A DNA stretch of 64,000 nt, taken from NCBI GenBank assembly GCA_001600455.1, contig BCKC01000002.1:496001-560000 (forward strand), written 5' to 3'. Positions within the stretch are counted from its first letter, which is position 1; every line of letters begins with the position of its first letter. The stretch is from Endocalyx cinctus. Its lineage: Eukaryota; Ascomycota; Sordariomycetes; Amphisphaeriales; Apiosporaceae. Of this stretch, positions 1 to 11,194 are shown in pieces. The notes beneath the pieces are model-generated. The model saw only the letters and a program-made list of their open reading frames with translations. It was not told where the DNA came from and did not search any database. The translations under genes and the position numbers were made by a program.

Positions 1-522
1 ACCACCCCTGAACTAGTTAGTTTAATACCGGCTCAAGGAATACCAACCGACCTCCCGAAAGATATAGCCCTTATGGGTATTAGAAAAGGTGCCGAGGTAA
101 CTTCCATCAAGGTTAGAGCGCGGATGCGACCAATGCTAAGAGCGGGCCACGAGAGACATGCTTGGTCTGATATCAAATCTCCAATTGGGGCGGAGGAAAA
201 GTTTTCCTTTGAGCGACTAGTTGATCGTCATATCTACTGTATAGAATCATCCACAGGACAGATTTTGGTATACGAACCACAGAGACGTGAAGCCATATAC
301 CAACTAGATTATCTCACCGATGACGAGAATTTAGTATCGCGGGTAGATCGCTTCGAGTGTCTTGAGCTAGGAGCGCAAAGCATGCTTCTAGTTGAACGAT
401 GTAATAAGGGAGAGAGTTCCGATGATTCAATCAAATCCTATCAAAGAGTGGGAGTTTCCCTGGGATTGAGCAGACCAGACTTCTTCAGCGAAACACTCAC
501 GAAAATGTGTCGACTAGTTTGA
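1..522 (+). CDS. 3' end of an unidentified gene (possibly HET-type protein), truncated by the window edge
   Basis: The reading frame is open from base 1 and closes with TGA at 520-522, so only the last 173 codons are present. The visible part has no membrane segment and no catalytic motif that I recognise. It ends with a short YQRVG stretch, followed within ten residues by paired Phe. Fungal HET-domain (heterokaryon incompatibility) proteins often end in a similar Y-x-R-[VI]-G segment, but this resemblance is weak and the diagnostic HET domain would lie outside the window. The codon use is less GC-rich than in the confident genes, so it could also be a decaying gene. The first ATG in the window (73) is probably internal. 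Confidence 0.4.
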   Translation, partial: TTPELVSLIPAQGIPTDLPKDIALMGIRKGAEVTSIKVRARMRPMLRAGHERHAWSDIKSPIGAEEKFSFERLVDRHIYCIESSTGQILVYEPQRREAIYQLDYLTDDENLVSRVDRFECLELGAQSMLLVERCNKGESSDDSIKSYQRVGVSLGLSRPDFFSETLTKMCRLV

Positions 523-1420
523 GAGGCAGTATGACTAGCTGAGTGATATATCTTTAGCCGCTGAGCCGTGAATACAGTCGATTACTTTCCCCACTCCGCA
601 GCCTCTGTAAGTTCGTTCATTTACTCTTCTTTTCACGGATCATGCTGACTTGAAAGGGAGAAGCAAACCTTTTTCTTTTCAATGCTTACATAGAAGTGGT
701 ACACACTTCTTATGGAAGCCTCCGAGGTTCGAAATTATTATATACAGAAATTGGAAACCCCTGTGCCATGCACAATCCACACGGCTTCCTTTACCCTATC
801 AGACTGGTTGGTATAATCATGGAAGACAAAACAGGGAACTCAGCAAGCTCATGATGCGCATATGTCAGTGGCCAGTTGAAAGTCACTCTCGTGTTATAAA
901 AGAGGTAACATCTCTTTCAGGATTTCATGTTCTAGTGCGGAATGGTCGTCGGATCTTGGTTAATCGGTGCTATCGTTCAATAGGAACAAGTTTCGCTTCC
1001 CTCCCTTTTAATGTGATCACTATAACTCAATGCACGTAGGCCTTGGTTGTCTCTAAATTTTCTGATGTCAGGAATTGAGACGTATAGAAAACGACTGCCC
1101 GAGATAGGGTGCTTTGTCAAGGATGTCAAGTCTCGTCTAGCTCGGTAGAAAGGGGGCTGAATTTCATTTCCATTGAAAGAAGCCGAATTTTACGAATACG
1201 ATTATTTCCCGAAATAGGGCTCCGCTTTAACTGATGTAAGTTGCGCTGACGGAAGTGATAAAGAACGCGTAGCCAAGAGTTTGTTTAAGAACCACAATCT
1301 TTCTACAAATGTACGGGGTAAAAAAAAGTTGCCTCATGTGTGTTCCGATAAAAGACAAAAATTTGCTATTATTCTATGGTTTTATTGACAAGTGCAGATT
1401 GTTTGTCATAGTTCGAAATC
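523..1420. other. Intergenic spacer
   Basis: This is an AT-rich spacer between the partial gene and the first P450. Short open frames are present (for example 650-1039) but they show no recognisable motif and have poor codon use. I see no gene here. The promoter of the P450 at 1421 should lie in its last few hundred bases. Confidence 0.5.
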
Positions 1421-3631
1421 ATGGCCACGAACACAACGCAATCCCCCTTTCCCCAGCTAGATGCTCTGCCGGAATGGACGGCATCTATTTCGACTTCGTA
1501 TATTGTCCTGATGACAATATTGGGTTATCTGGCATTTGACAGATATAAATATTGGTGTAGAACGGTAAGATAAGACACAAGCGCGAAAAGGAAGGAGAGG
1601 TGGATCCTTGGCTTAAACTGGAATTTGCTAACGTTTGCTTCGTATTGATTGACGATAGCCTAATGTTGTAGGCGTAGGTTTTGTCCCGATCCCGTTCATC
1701 GGCTCGTGGATCGCGACTATACGGTTCATGAAAGATCCGGTGGGCACGGTGCAAGAGGGCATAAAGAAAACCAAGAATGGCATGTTCCGCATCTCGACGA
1801 TTCAAGGCGAGTACGTGCTGGTGACGGACCGCCGCAAGGTCTCCGAATATCTAAGAGCTCCCGATAACGTCTTGAACGCGCAGGATGGGGCAAATGATGT
1901 AAGAAAACCACTATCACCCTTCATCACCGACCCACAAGCAAGAAAAAGTAATTCCGGCCGAGATTATGTTTCTCCGTGAACTGACGGGAATTTGGTTGGA
2001 AACGACAATAGCAACAACAAATCCCACATACTATGGGTTACGGAATCGGACATAGAACTTATCATACCTCTGTTATACGAGGCCCAGTGACTAAGAGTAT
2101 AGCGGATAAAACGCCTATCATGATGGACGAGGCCCAACTTGCCTTTGATGACATGATCGGTACGCCTGAAGGTGGGCATTTCCCTCCCAAATGAAAATCA
2201 AAAGCAAATTTTAACAAAGAATGACCATAGACTTCAAGCCTATTGTCATGTATGACACGCTTGCGACGGCCGTAGGACGTATCGCGAACCGAAATTATCT
2301 TGGTACAGAGTTCTGTAAGTTTACTTTTTGATAGAGAAAGAAAAAAGTCCTGTACGGAGCTGTCACTGACCGTTTTGTGCGCAGGCCGAAACGAAGCGTT
2401 TCTGAAGAACGCGGCAGACTGTGCCCAGGCTGTCGTAATATCCGCAGAAATACTAAGGTTATTTCCCGAGTTTATGAAAGGGTAAGTCCTTTTTTTTTTT
2501 TTTTTTTGAGCAGCTGCTTTGAGAATTCCGAAACCATGAACGTATGGCTAGCTCACACACCATGCCGCCAGATTATTGGTTCATTTCCTACCTGTGATGA
2601 AATACCGCCGCCAGGGCGAGAAGTTCTTGGCCAAGTACATCCAGGATAGACTAGACGGAAAGCTGGATGAGAACGGCGAGAAACCGACGGATCTTGTACA
2701 GCTCCTCATCGACGCGGCGCCTCCTATCGAGAAGACGGTCCCACAGTTAGCCGAGCGAGTGATGGCGTTGAACGTCGCCTCGATTCATACCACCACTATG
2801 GTAAGTTCGGATGGACTCCGCCTTACCCTGATGTTTTCTTTCTAATCAACCACATGATGGTTTGTTCCGTCTAGACCTTTGTATATGCGCTATACGCTGT
2901 CGCCGCGGAGCCTGAAAAGTACGCCGATGTCCTTCGCAAGGAAGTGATGGAGAACCTCGAGGACGGCGAGATCACAGTGAAGACGCTCGCGAATCTTCCC
3001 CGCATGGAGAGTTTCTTGAGAGAAACGGCCAGATTGAACAGTTCCGGTCTAAGTAGGTCGCATAACGNCCCTCTCCCCCTCTTTTTTTTTTTTTTTTTTT
3101 TTAATCTATCTTCAAAGCAAACAAGTTCTAAATCGAATAAACCAAACAGTGGCGATGCAGAGGAACGCGAGACAAGACTTCAAATTTTCTGATGGGACGG
3201 TTCTGCCAAAGGGCTCGAAGGTGGGAACCCCTAGTCTCATCCTCCACAGGGACCCTGAAGTTTTTGAGAATGCCGATGTCTTTGATGGGTTCCGATTTTA
3301 CGAGCCCGAACCGTCGCCAGATAAGAAACCGAGCACAATTATCTCACCGGGTCCGAACTTTCACTTATTTGGAGGCGGACGTCATCCTTGGTAAGTTTTA
3401 ACTTTTTAAGTTTAAAAACTTTTTTTTCCCAGTGGATATGTCACACTGACACTTTTGAATTACAGCCCTGGTAGATATTTGGCGGCGCACGAGATGAAGA
3501 TCATATTCTGTATCCTCCTACTCCGATATGATATGAAACTGGCGCCCGGAGAAAGGCCGAGAAAGATGTACATCGCGACAATGTCCATACCAGATAATCA
3601 ACTCAAAGTGTATTTCAAGGCTAGGAAATAA
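1421..3631 (+). CDS. Cytochrome P450 monooxygenase, ent-kaurene-oxidase-like type
   Basis: I read nine exons: 1421-1564, 1659-1898, 2012-2171, 2231-2314, 2385-2481, 2572-2800, 2875-3052, 3150-3390 and 3466-3631. They join in phase to give 512 residues, the usual P450 length. There is an N-terminal membrane anchor followed by a proline/glycine hinge. The I-helix reads ASIHTTT instead of the common AGxDTT, as in fungal ent-kaurene oxidase-like P450s. The ExxR motif is ETAR, and the phrase GLMAMQR precedes the C-terminal strands. The heme loop FGGGRHPCPGR is rebuilt across the last intron (TG|C codon), which confirms that splice site. These enzymes hydroxylate lipophilic substrates such as terpenoids at the ER; the substrate here is unknown. 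It is upstream of a bZIP regulator and close to a UbiA prenyltransferase. One intron holds an ambiguous base (N at 3068). Confidence 0.9.
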
Positions 3632-4216
3632 AAGGGTTGTTAAGTAGGGGCTGATCTTGATATATGAAATAAGACGACGGATAGAAAAGACTGGGGTCAA
3701 GGCTGAGGTGAAGACTTGGGGTCTGCTAGGCTGTTCCAAGGTTAGTGGTACACTACCTACTGTAGGTATTTCTACCGGTGGGTCAGACACTACTATGCAG
3801 CACGCTAGGTGCACTTTACTCACTAATTTATACTATACCGTACTTGGACACTACAATAATTACCGAGCATTATACTACATTGCTTAGGTACCTAAGTACA
3901 TACTGAAGGTACTTAAGTATTTACGTCAAACAGGGATATGTGGTGCATCCTGACCTCGGCAGCTCGGTACGAATACAGTCGGGCCTGTTAATCTTACCAA
4001 ATGAAATTAATCAATTCGTATATCTACATCAAAACAATCAACCCCCTCGTCCATCTACGTATCAAACATAATCAATAACGAACATTCATTCGCTAAGACC
4101 CACGTCATTATTTTGGTGTCATTTTCCCATTTTGTTCTATGTCATTCTGCTGAAACCAGGCTGTCCAGCTTATCTATCATAAGGCTATCGAAACGGATAC
4201 GAGGCATATACGAGCT
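3632..4216. other. Intergenic spacer upstream of bZIP gene
   Basis: This spacer holds the 3' end of the P450 transcript and the promoter of the bZIP gene. Two copies of a GGTACxTAAGTA-like word lie near 3888-3920. I see no gene. Confidence 0.45.
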
Positions 4217-5823
4217 ATGGTAGAAAAAGGGGGTGAGCAGGCTCACCGAGCCAGGAAAAGGGCGACTGACCGAAAAGCCCAGAGAGATCACCGCGAGCGT
4301 CATAAGGCGTACGTGAAACAGCTCGAGACTACCGTCGACAAACTTAAGGCCGAGTGTGGGTCGGATGAGCGGGTCACTTTGCTTCTGGCCGAGCAGGAAC
4401 GTCTCGTGCAGAAATGCAACGAGCTGACCTCCTGTCTTCAGCGTATCCGCGATGTCGCCAATTCGAAATGGCAGCAGATCAATGGTCCGGATTGGTTAAC
4501 CGAGAATAACGGCGTTCCCGGCCCGTCCGCACCCGCACCTGCTTCCGATCACCCCTCGCAATTGTTCGATACGTCTTGGAACTTTTTGGGCACGTTGGAT
4601 AATGGGCAAGTGTCTTCCTTCGCTGGGAAGGCCGCCATGACCGCGACGTCCGCCGCGATCCCAACTACCCTGAGAACGCAATTCCACCATTCAAGCTCGC
4701 CTGTTATCCCGGTGCTGTCCAGTCACTCCGGGTCCAATCAGTCCGGGGATCAGGATAATGGGCAACTACACGGTAATTCCGCCTTTCTCGGCATATCCTC
4801 ACAAGCCAACATAATGTCCCACCAAGTCCAAATGACAGGTCTAGGTACGGAGATGGACTCCGACGCGAACTCGTATACCGCGCCGACGAGTCACCAGAGC
4901 GACATTGAATCCATGGCGTTGGCGATAGCCGGGGCAGGAGGACTGCCGCGGTCACTGCCGCATCAGCAGCAACAGCAACCCGGCATGTCGAATTTTGTCG
5001 AGCCTATGAGTATGAGCGCGGCAGCCGAGACACATTTCGACGACGGCTGCTCGGGCACCGACCTGGTCGCTTCCTGGCACTGTCTCCCCACCTGGACGAC
5101 CCCGACTCTGGACCAGGACGGCGACCGGCGTTACTTCGCCATGGTCGCCGAGGCGCGGGCTGAATACGACGCGGGCCACTTCGACACGAGCGAGCCTTCC
5201 CTCAAGGCTTTACTCACGAGCCCACCAAGGGACATACTATCGTTCCGGCTTTTTCATACCATCTCCATGTACGGGGAGATGCCGCTGCATTTATTTTTAT
5301 CCTTCTTCTGGGTGCAGTATCTGATTTTACGGGTACGTTACATACTAAATTCTTTTTTTTTTTTTTTTTTTTAATCTGTGCTCGTATAGTGGCACGTCTC
5401 TAGGTCGTATGGAGACTACATTCGGATCCCACCATTTGCTCGACCGACACCAATGGAACTGAAGATACGGCACCGTATTCTCATCGACATATTATTCTGG
5501 TATGCTTTTTATGTCTGATCGTGAAATTATGTCTGTCGTAAAATAAATCTTCTCACGCGTTTTTGTCTAGGCCCGATTTACGACAGGCGCTAATCAAAGA
5601 TGCGTATGACGTTAACGTGGATCAAGTTTGCATGGATTTGCTGCAGGCATTCGACCAGAACTGGTCCGTAAGTAGAGCAGCTGATAGTGTAGGTATGGTC
5701 GCGAGCCTCGATTTGTGCGACATAATACAGCGAGAATCGATGACTTCTAAATTCTGGCTCGTCGACCGCTCATTTTCCAAGAAATACCCGAGATATGCTT
5801 CCCTCGATATATACAAGAAATAG
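4217..5823 (+). CDS. bZIP transcription factor with C-terminal DUF3425 domain
   Basis: Three exons (4217-5332, 5390-5499, 5571-5823) join in phase to give 492 residues. Residues about 10-35 form a bZIP-type basic region (RKRATDRKAQRDHRER) followed by a short coiled coil with a leucine/valine heptad pattern. The basic region has Asp where classic bZIPs have Asn, as is common in fungal DUF3425 regulators. The middle is low-complexity and rich in Ser, Gln and His. The C-terminal third, spread over all three exons, matches the DUF3425 pattern: a WHVSRSYGDY segment, then PPFARPTPMELKI, then FWPDLRQALI. These proteins are nuclear regulators and often sit in or next to secondary-metabolite clusters. 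Here it lies between a P450 and a barrel-like protein, so local control is plausible but unproven. Intron 1 carries a run of 20 T. Confidence 0.88.
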
Positions 5824-6502
5824 TTACTGTAGAGGCTGTGAGCATTACCTTCACAATATTAGGATTATTGTTTCCTCTCGCTTTCATCGGCTTATTGGAG
5901 ACTTATGTCTCACCATCCTCCGGGTTGAACGGAATCATCCGTAAATCAGCCTCCTGTCTTTGGCTTCAACTGCTACTGAATAGGCGGCTAATTTCGACGA
6001 GGGAGCTTCCTTTGTACCTACCATTCGGCTTTCTCGGATCCACAGGAGATGTTGAATCAAGTTTAAAATTTCCGTTCAGAAGAAAGTTCTCAAGTACATA
6101 ACAATGATAACCCTGCATCCACCTGCCTTCAAGGGGTTTTTGTTTTTGGACCGGTACTTCAAACCCAACCCACTAGCCGAGACTCTGATCCACAAGGGGG
6201 TCTAGGTGTTCGGGTCCTACTCACTTCGCGGGCAACTAACAATCCCCGGAGACCGCCCTACCATCGATAGTGGGTCGCCTTGACTGACATAAGTTTCGCT
6301 TACCTCAAGGATCGACAGTCGACAATTTCAAATACGACACTCTCCGCAATAGCGTATTATAATACATCTAAAATACGAGTTGCCTTCTCCTGCAAAAGAA
6401 ACGAAAATTGAATGCTCGGGTTTTCTTCTCTTCTTCCCTCTGGCGATCCCCATTTGAATTCATTTCTAAAATCGCAACATCTCAGTTCAACAGCAAATAA
6501 CC
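5824..6502. other. Intergenic spacer
   Basis: No gene is visible. An open frame at 5838-6101 has no motif and no clear start context. The last 100 bases are pyrimidine-rich and probably form the leader of the gene at 6503. Confidence 0.45.
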
Positions 6503-7126
6503 ATGGCGACCGCGGAGGAAATGGCCGCCTACCAGGTGAAATTGGAGGCCCATACCTCGGCTCAAAACAAGCCAGTGACCGAGATATGCGTTTTCAAGTT
6601 GAACGAGCCATACTCTGCCACCACTCTAACTAAATTCGAGAATCAGATCATCGCCAGCTGCCGGGGCAGGATGGGAATCAAGAACATGGCCTGGGGTGCC
6701 TCTCTGGACGATCCCATGACCTTCATCTGGATGCTCGACTGGGTGAAAATCCAAGACCACTGGGCCTTCTGGCAGACGGCGGATTTCGGCCCCGTCATAG
6801 GCGGCATCACGGAGCTTTTCGCGCCGGGAAGGCCACTCGTGAGACATTACGAGTTCAAGCCGCCCGGGTTCCTGGAGCAGGAATACGTCCAGGTCGCCGT
6901 CTGGGACGAGGGGGCCGAGGGCAAGACGGAGGAGGCCATGCGCGCCGAGGTCATCGACGACGCCAAGAAGGCGTATAAGGCGACGAAGGGCGGATATGCC
7001 GTCGACGTCGACGAGATGACCTGGTGGTGCACGCTTATGGGTTACGATACCGAAGCCGAGGCTAGGGCCGCGACGGTAAAGCCCAAAGGGGAGTTTCACC
7101 TTGTCAAACTCACTTTCGGCAACTAA
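6503..7126 (+). CDS. Dimeric alpha/beta-barrel-like (ABM/EthD-type) protein of unknown function
   Basis: This is a single-exon gene of 207 residues with strong GC-rich fungal codon use. It has no signal peptide or membrane segment, so it should be cytosolic. The layout suggests two ferredoxin-like halves: a first half with a beta strand (EICVFKLNEP), a helix and a W-rich strand (TFIWMLDWVKIQDHWAFW), then a second half starting near residue 128 with EYVQVAVWDEG and ending with a strand (FHLVKLTF). Such folds occur in ABM monooxygenases, EthD-like proteins and in small cyclase or isomerase accessory proteins of fungal pathways. I cannot assign a reaction. It sits 680 bp after the bZIP regulator and on the same strand as the nearby P450 and prenyltransferase, which is why I list it in the possible cluster. 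Confidence 0.75.
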   Translation: MATAEEMAAYQVKLEAHTSAQNKPVTEICVFKLNEPYSATTLTKFENQIIASCRGRMGIKNMAWGASLDDPMTFIWMLDWVKIQDHWAFWQTADFGPVIGGITELFAPGRPLVRHYEFKPPGFLEQEYVQVAVWDEGAEGKTEEAMRAEVIDDAKKAYKATKGGYAVDVDEMTWWCTLMGYDTEAEARAATVKPKGEFHLVKLTFGN

Positions 7127-7885
7127 TTGAAATCTCACCGAGGAGAGGTTTTAGTTTTTTTTTTTTCGACTTCATTCGCCGAGACAGAAGATTGCCCCCC
7201 TTCCCCCCCGCTTCAGTGAGCGGTGTCCGCATCGGAAGCATGCGAGATGCGGTTGGCCACGATTATAACCCATATGTCGTGCAGTCGTGTTCAGTATAGA
7301 ACAGATAGAGATACTCAACTTCCTTGACCACCAAGCTACTCCACTTTGCTCTCATAATGCATGCATGCCATTTATTAGGCTTGTCGTGACCGATAGCCAG
7401 ATCAGTAGATGTGCTACTTATGCCCGTAGTGTTGGAGATTCCGATCATACTCAAGTACCTGGTACAAGAGTTGCTTGCATGGATAAGAATAATTCCTTAG
7501 GCTTCGGTATAATACTATACCTCTAGATCAATATACGTTGTGGACTACGTTCTTTTCAACACGTAGCAACCTATATCTGTGACTATTTGTGTCATATTAT
7601 TTTAGTGTTGGCGATTAATCATCTCCCACTAAACTTGAATCGATGTCGCTTTTACACTTGTTCCGGTTAATTGCCCTCTTCTCGTACAAGACACGCTGAA
7701 AAGAGATGAAGGGGGATGGGGCGACTTTTGCGGGAGTGTAGCGTCAGAGGCATGGTTCCGTAAGAACGGTATTGAAATATAGACCTTTTATTGTATTTCA
7801 TAAATGAACGAGGGCAATAAACCCTATAAACATATTATTTATTATGGTTAAGAATATAAAATTACCAGTAACCACTTTCAACCAC
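7127..7885. other. Intergenic spacer
   Basis: This spacer lies between the barrel-like gene and the GH3 pseudogene, whose 3' ends face each other. It is AT-rich and includes a T-run at about 7156-7166. I see no gene. Confidence 0.45.
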
Positions 7886-9076
7886 CTATAGCATCGCTAA
7901 CTGGATACCATCCTGCACATCCCCGGAACTGAAACCGACCGAGAAGGTGAAATCACCCTCGGGGATCTTCCAGGTCTGCTCTTCGGTATTCCAGAAACTC
8001 ATATCTCGTCTCGTGAGGTCAAAGTCGACCGTAGTCTCCTCTCCGGCTTCCAGGGTGACCTTCTCGAATCCACGCAATACCTTGACGGGGGTGCCTTCCG
8101 GGACGGAGGCGGCCGGGAAGGACATGTAGAGCTGGACGACGGTCGATCCCTGCCTCTGACCCGAGTTCTTGACCTTGACGGAACCGGCAGCGACGTTGAG
8201 CCAGAGATCCGGGTGGCCGCCGGGTTCGATGTCGAGGTCCGCGCTCGGAACGGCCGACAGAGTACCGTTGGACGCGGTCTTGGCGAACGTAGCCGCGCCC
8301 GAAAACTCGAACGTCGTATATCCCAAGCCGTAACCGAAAGCGTACAAAGGCTCGATGTCGTAGAAGTCGAAGCGGCGGTAATCGATCATCTGGCCCTCGG
8401 TGAAGTTCGCCTGCCATCCGTACCTGCCAACGTCCTGACCCGTCAAGTTCGTGACGGGGATGTCGTAGTCGGCCGCTTCCTTGGGGATAGTGTAGGGCAA
8501 TCGACCGGTCAGCTCGACTTCTCCCCACAACACGTCGGCGATCGCGTTTCCGGTCTCTTCTCCCGGCAGGTGCGCGGCGATGATGGCTTTGACGTTGGTG
8601 TTGTTGGCCCAAGGCATGGTGTTGACGCCTCCGGAATGGGTGACGACGATGGTGTTGGGGCAGAGGTTGGCCACGTTGTTCACTACGGTCGTCGAGTTCC
8701 AGTCCAGCTCGTAGCTCAATCGGTCCACGCTTTCGGAGGCGAACGTCTTGAGGAAAACGAGGCAGACGTCTCGCACTGGGTAGATCGTTCGGGTATTGTT
8801 GGCAGAGAGGATGCTGTTTGATAGCAAGTACTACACCTTGCCGCCAGATTTCTCGACACGTTCCTGGACAGCTGCTAGGGGAGTAGCAAGGTTGCTGTGA
8901 CGTCCCGTGCCGGAACCTCCTCCGATATCCATCGTACCGAACTCAAATCCAACCGGGTTACTGATATCGAGGTAAGCAAGTCCATCGGTCGGAGCACCCG
9001 CGTCGTTGCCGAAAACTCCGACGTTCATTTTATCCGAGGAAAGAGGGAGGATGTTTCCTTCGTTCTTCAGCAAGCA
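7886..9076 (-). pseudogene. GH3 beta-glucosidase, C-terminal half only, with an in-frame stop
   Basis: On the minus strand the sequence encodes the second half of a family-3 beta-glucosidase. It starts after an apparent splice acceptor with CLLKNEGNILPLS, then has the GH3 C-terminal domain (DVCLVFLKTFASE, THSGGVNTMPWANN, HLPGEETGNAIADVLWGEV, GRLPYTI) and a terminal fibronectin-III-like domain. A TAG at 8831-8833 interrupts the frame where related proteins have an ordinary residue, and the same frame continues directly afterwards. The N-terminal TIM barrel with the catalytic aspartate is absent; upstream bases (9077-9930) are AT-rich and show no trace of it. GH3 enzymes of this kind are secreted and release glucose from cello-oligosaccharides or glucosides. 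With half the protein lost and a stop in the rest, this copy should be inactive. Confidence 0.88.
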
Positions 9077-9930
9077 CTGCGTAGATTAGTGATCTCCTCA
9101 GGTTCAGCATGGTGAGTTTGTCGCGTCGTATCGATGGCCGTGGGAATCGAACTGGCTGCTATTCGCGAAAGAGAGAAAGAAACGGAAACCATTGAGACTA
9201 GAAGCGATTAGATTTAATAAATATGTCATCTTGGGATCTTTACTTGTCACCTCGGCCCATGACGTGGACTACATGATTGATTTCATTAAGATTTATACAT
9301 TTTTCCACTTTCTTGGATCATCAGAGATTATAATCGACACCATTCTTATGCCTGAGTTTACGAGGGTTCTTCTACACGCCTCTATGGAACCATCTTTAAA
9401 AGCCTCTAAATACATATTATTCTGCATAAGTACATAATTCAAAACTTATTATATAATAATACCATAGTAATACTATAATGAATAATTTAAGTTACTGTGA
9501 TGGCACATACGATATATCAAGGTAAATGCTCGAAGTAATCGGTATATTTATCGAAGATTCTAAAGTTGAAGAAGAAAGGAAAGTACCAAGTGACTAAGGT
9601 ATTCTAAGGATATACAAATACCATGTATACCACCATGCACTGTGCCATGCCGTGACACCTTATCATATCATGGACATATATATTTTCTCTCACATCGGCC
9701 ATGCCTCTGGACTCTAGCATTATTGCACCAGTCTTAACGTATACTGCGTGTTCTCCAATTGAAACGTGACTCCAAGTTTCGAATGGTGCTGCACAACATC
9801 AATTGGTCGTGAGTATCAACATATATATCACAAATATAAATCCCGGCGTTTTTTTCTAATACAGCAGCATAATATTTAACCTTGAGCTTCTCTATCTAGA
9901 TCCAGATAGTACATCAGAAGAATCACCACC
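9077..9930. other. AT-rich spacer at the GH3 breakpoint
   Basis: This stretch should contain the missing N-terminal half of the GH3 gene if that gene were complete, but it does not. It is strongly AT-rich and shows no recognisable coding sequence. The last part is the promoter and leader of the prenyltransferase gene. Confidence 0.45.
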
Positions 9931-11194
9931 ATGAAACCAATGTCTGAAAAATATCATATTTCGGTATCAATGGGGACAAGTCATAACCCCAATATATCGA
10001 AACAATACGGAGGTGCTACCGTGACAAGGTGGATGTTGTATCTCCCTTCTTCATGGGTTCCCTATGTCCAACTAGCTCGTTTGAGTCCACCTGCGGGCCT
10101 GTTTCTTATATACTTCCCGCATCTATTCGGAATTCTTCACGGCGCCGTCACCACCGCGGCGGACGTCCCACTGTCCCGCGTCCTTAAAACTTGCGCCATC
10201 ATGATGTGCTTTAGCTTCTTTTTCTCCAACGCTATTCATATCTGGAACGACCTAATAGATGCGCCTGTCGACAAGAGAATCTCTCGCACGAGCCAGAGGC
10301 CCATACCACGAGGTGCGGTGTCGACTTTCGCCGCTGCCATTTTTACCGCTTCACAGGCTGCGTGTGTCGGCTTGGTTTCGTGGTTCTTCCTCCCCCACAA
10401 CATGCTTCCCTACGGACTTCCCAACGTTATCCCAACCGTGTACTACCCTTGGGCAAAGCTTCATACGCACTTACCTCAGTTCATATTGGGGTTCTGGTTG
10501 GCTTGGGGTGTTTTTATCGGCACCGCGGCTCTTGGTAACAAGCCTTACGTTATCGATATTCGACGGGGAAATTACTCCTTCGATATTTCCAGTATATGTC
10601 TATTTTTAGCCTGTATTCTTGTAAGTTCAACATCACTCAAAGAGCCTTAACATAAGGATGCTCCATGAGAATGAGCTTCACCCTCAGCTTTGCCCCATTT
10701 ATATTCACATTTAAAAAAGATTTTCTACTTTTAACCAGATCTTACTATTCCGACTGACCTTTACCATTTGCAGTGGTCTGTAATTTACGACACCATTTAT
10801 GCACATCAAGATGCCGAGGATGACAAGAAAATTGGCGTGAAAAGTCTGGCGGTCTTTTTAGGAGACAAAACGAAGCCAGTATTATCCTTGCTTCTTGGTA
10901 TCATGGTGCTATTGCTTATGGCCAGCGGCTGGTTTAGCAACATGGGCCCCTTTTACTACGCATTTTCCGTCCTTGGAGCTTTCATGTCGCTTGGTACCAT
11001 GGTCGCAATGGTCAATCTTAATGATTCTTTCAGCTGTTGGCGGTGGTTTCGTTCTGGCTTCGTAAGTACCTCACAGCACGCAACAACCCGATCTGACGAA
11101 TTATGAATAACCATGTGACTTTTATCCAACTATCTAGTGGGTTACAGGGGGCCTTATTTCTATTGGTCTCATGCTTGAGTACGCCACAACATAA
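9931..11194 (+). CDS. UbiA-family prenyltransferase (4-hydroxybenzoate polyprenyltransferase-like)
   Basis: Three exons (9931-10620, 10774-11061, 11138-11194) join in phase to give 344 residues. The first aspartate-rich motif is NDLIDAPVDKRISRTSQRP, with the conserved RPIPRG after it. The second is YDTIYAHQDAEDDKKIGVKS. Seven to nine hydrophobic helices follow the usual UbiA layout, so it is an integral membrane enzyme. UbiA enzymes transfer a prenyl chain from an isoprenyl diphosphate, with Mg2+, to an aromatic or other acceptor. The housekeeping COQ2 is mitochondrial. Here I see no clear presequence, and the setting beside a P450, a bZIP regulator and a barrel-like protein fits the meroterpenoid-type prenyltransferases of fungal secondary metabolism better. 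Acceptor and chain length cannot be read from sequence. The last exon is only 57 nt. Confidence 0.9.

Noticed and set aside
650..1039. 129-codon frame upstream of the first P450
   Set aside because: No motif and composition typical of random sequence.
6626..7138. Minus-strand 170-codon frame opposite the barrel-like gene
   Set aside because: Shadow frame; the plus-strand frame has consistent secondary-structure pattern.
8213..8821. Plus-strand 202-codon frame in the GH3 region
   Set aside because: Antisense of the GH3 remnant, which has clear family motifs.
9192..9437. 81-codon plus frame in the AT-rich spacer
   Set aside because: Hydrophobic composition reflects AT-rich DNA; no conserved feature seen.
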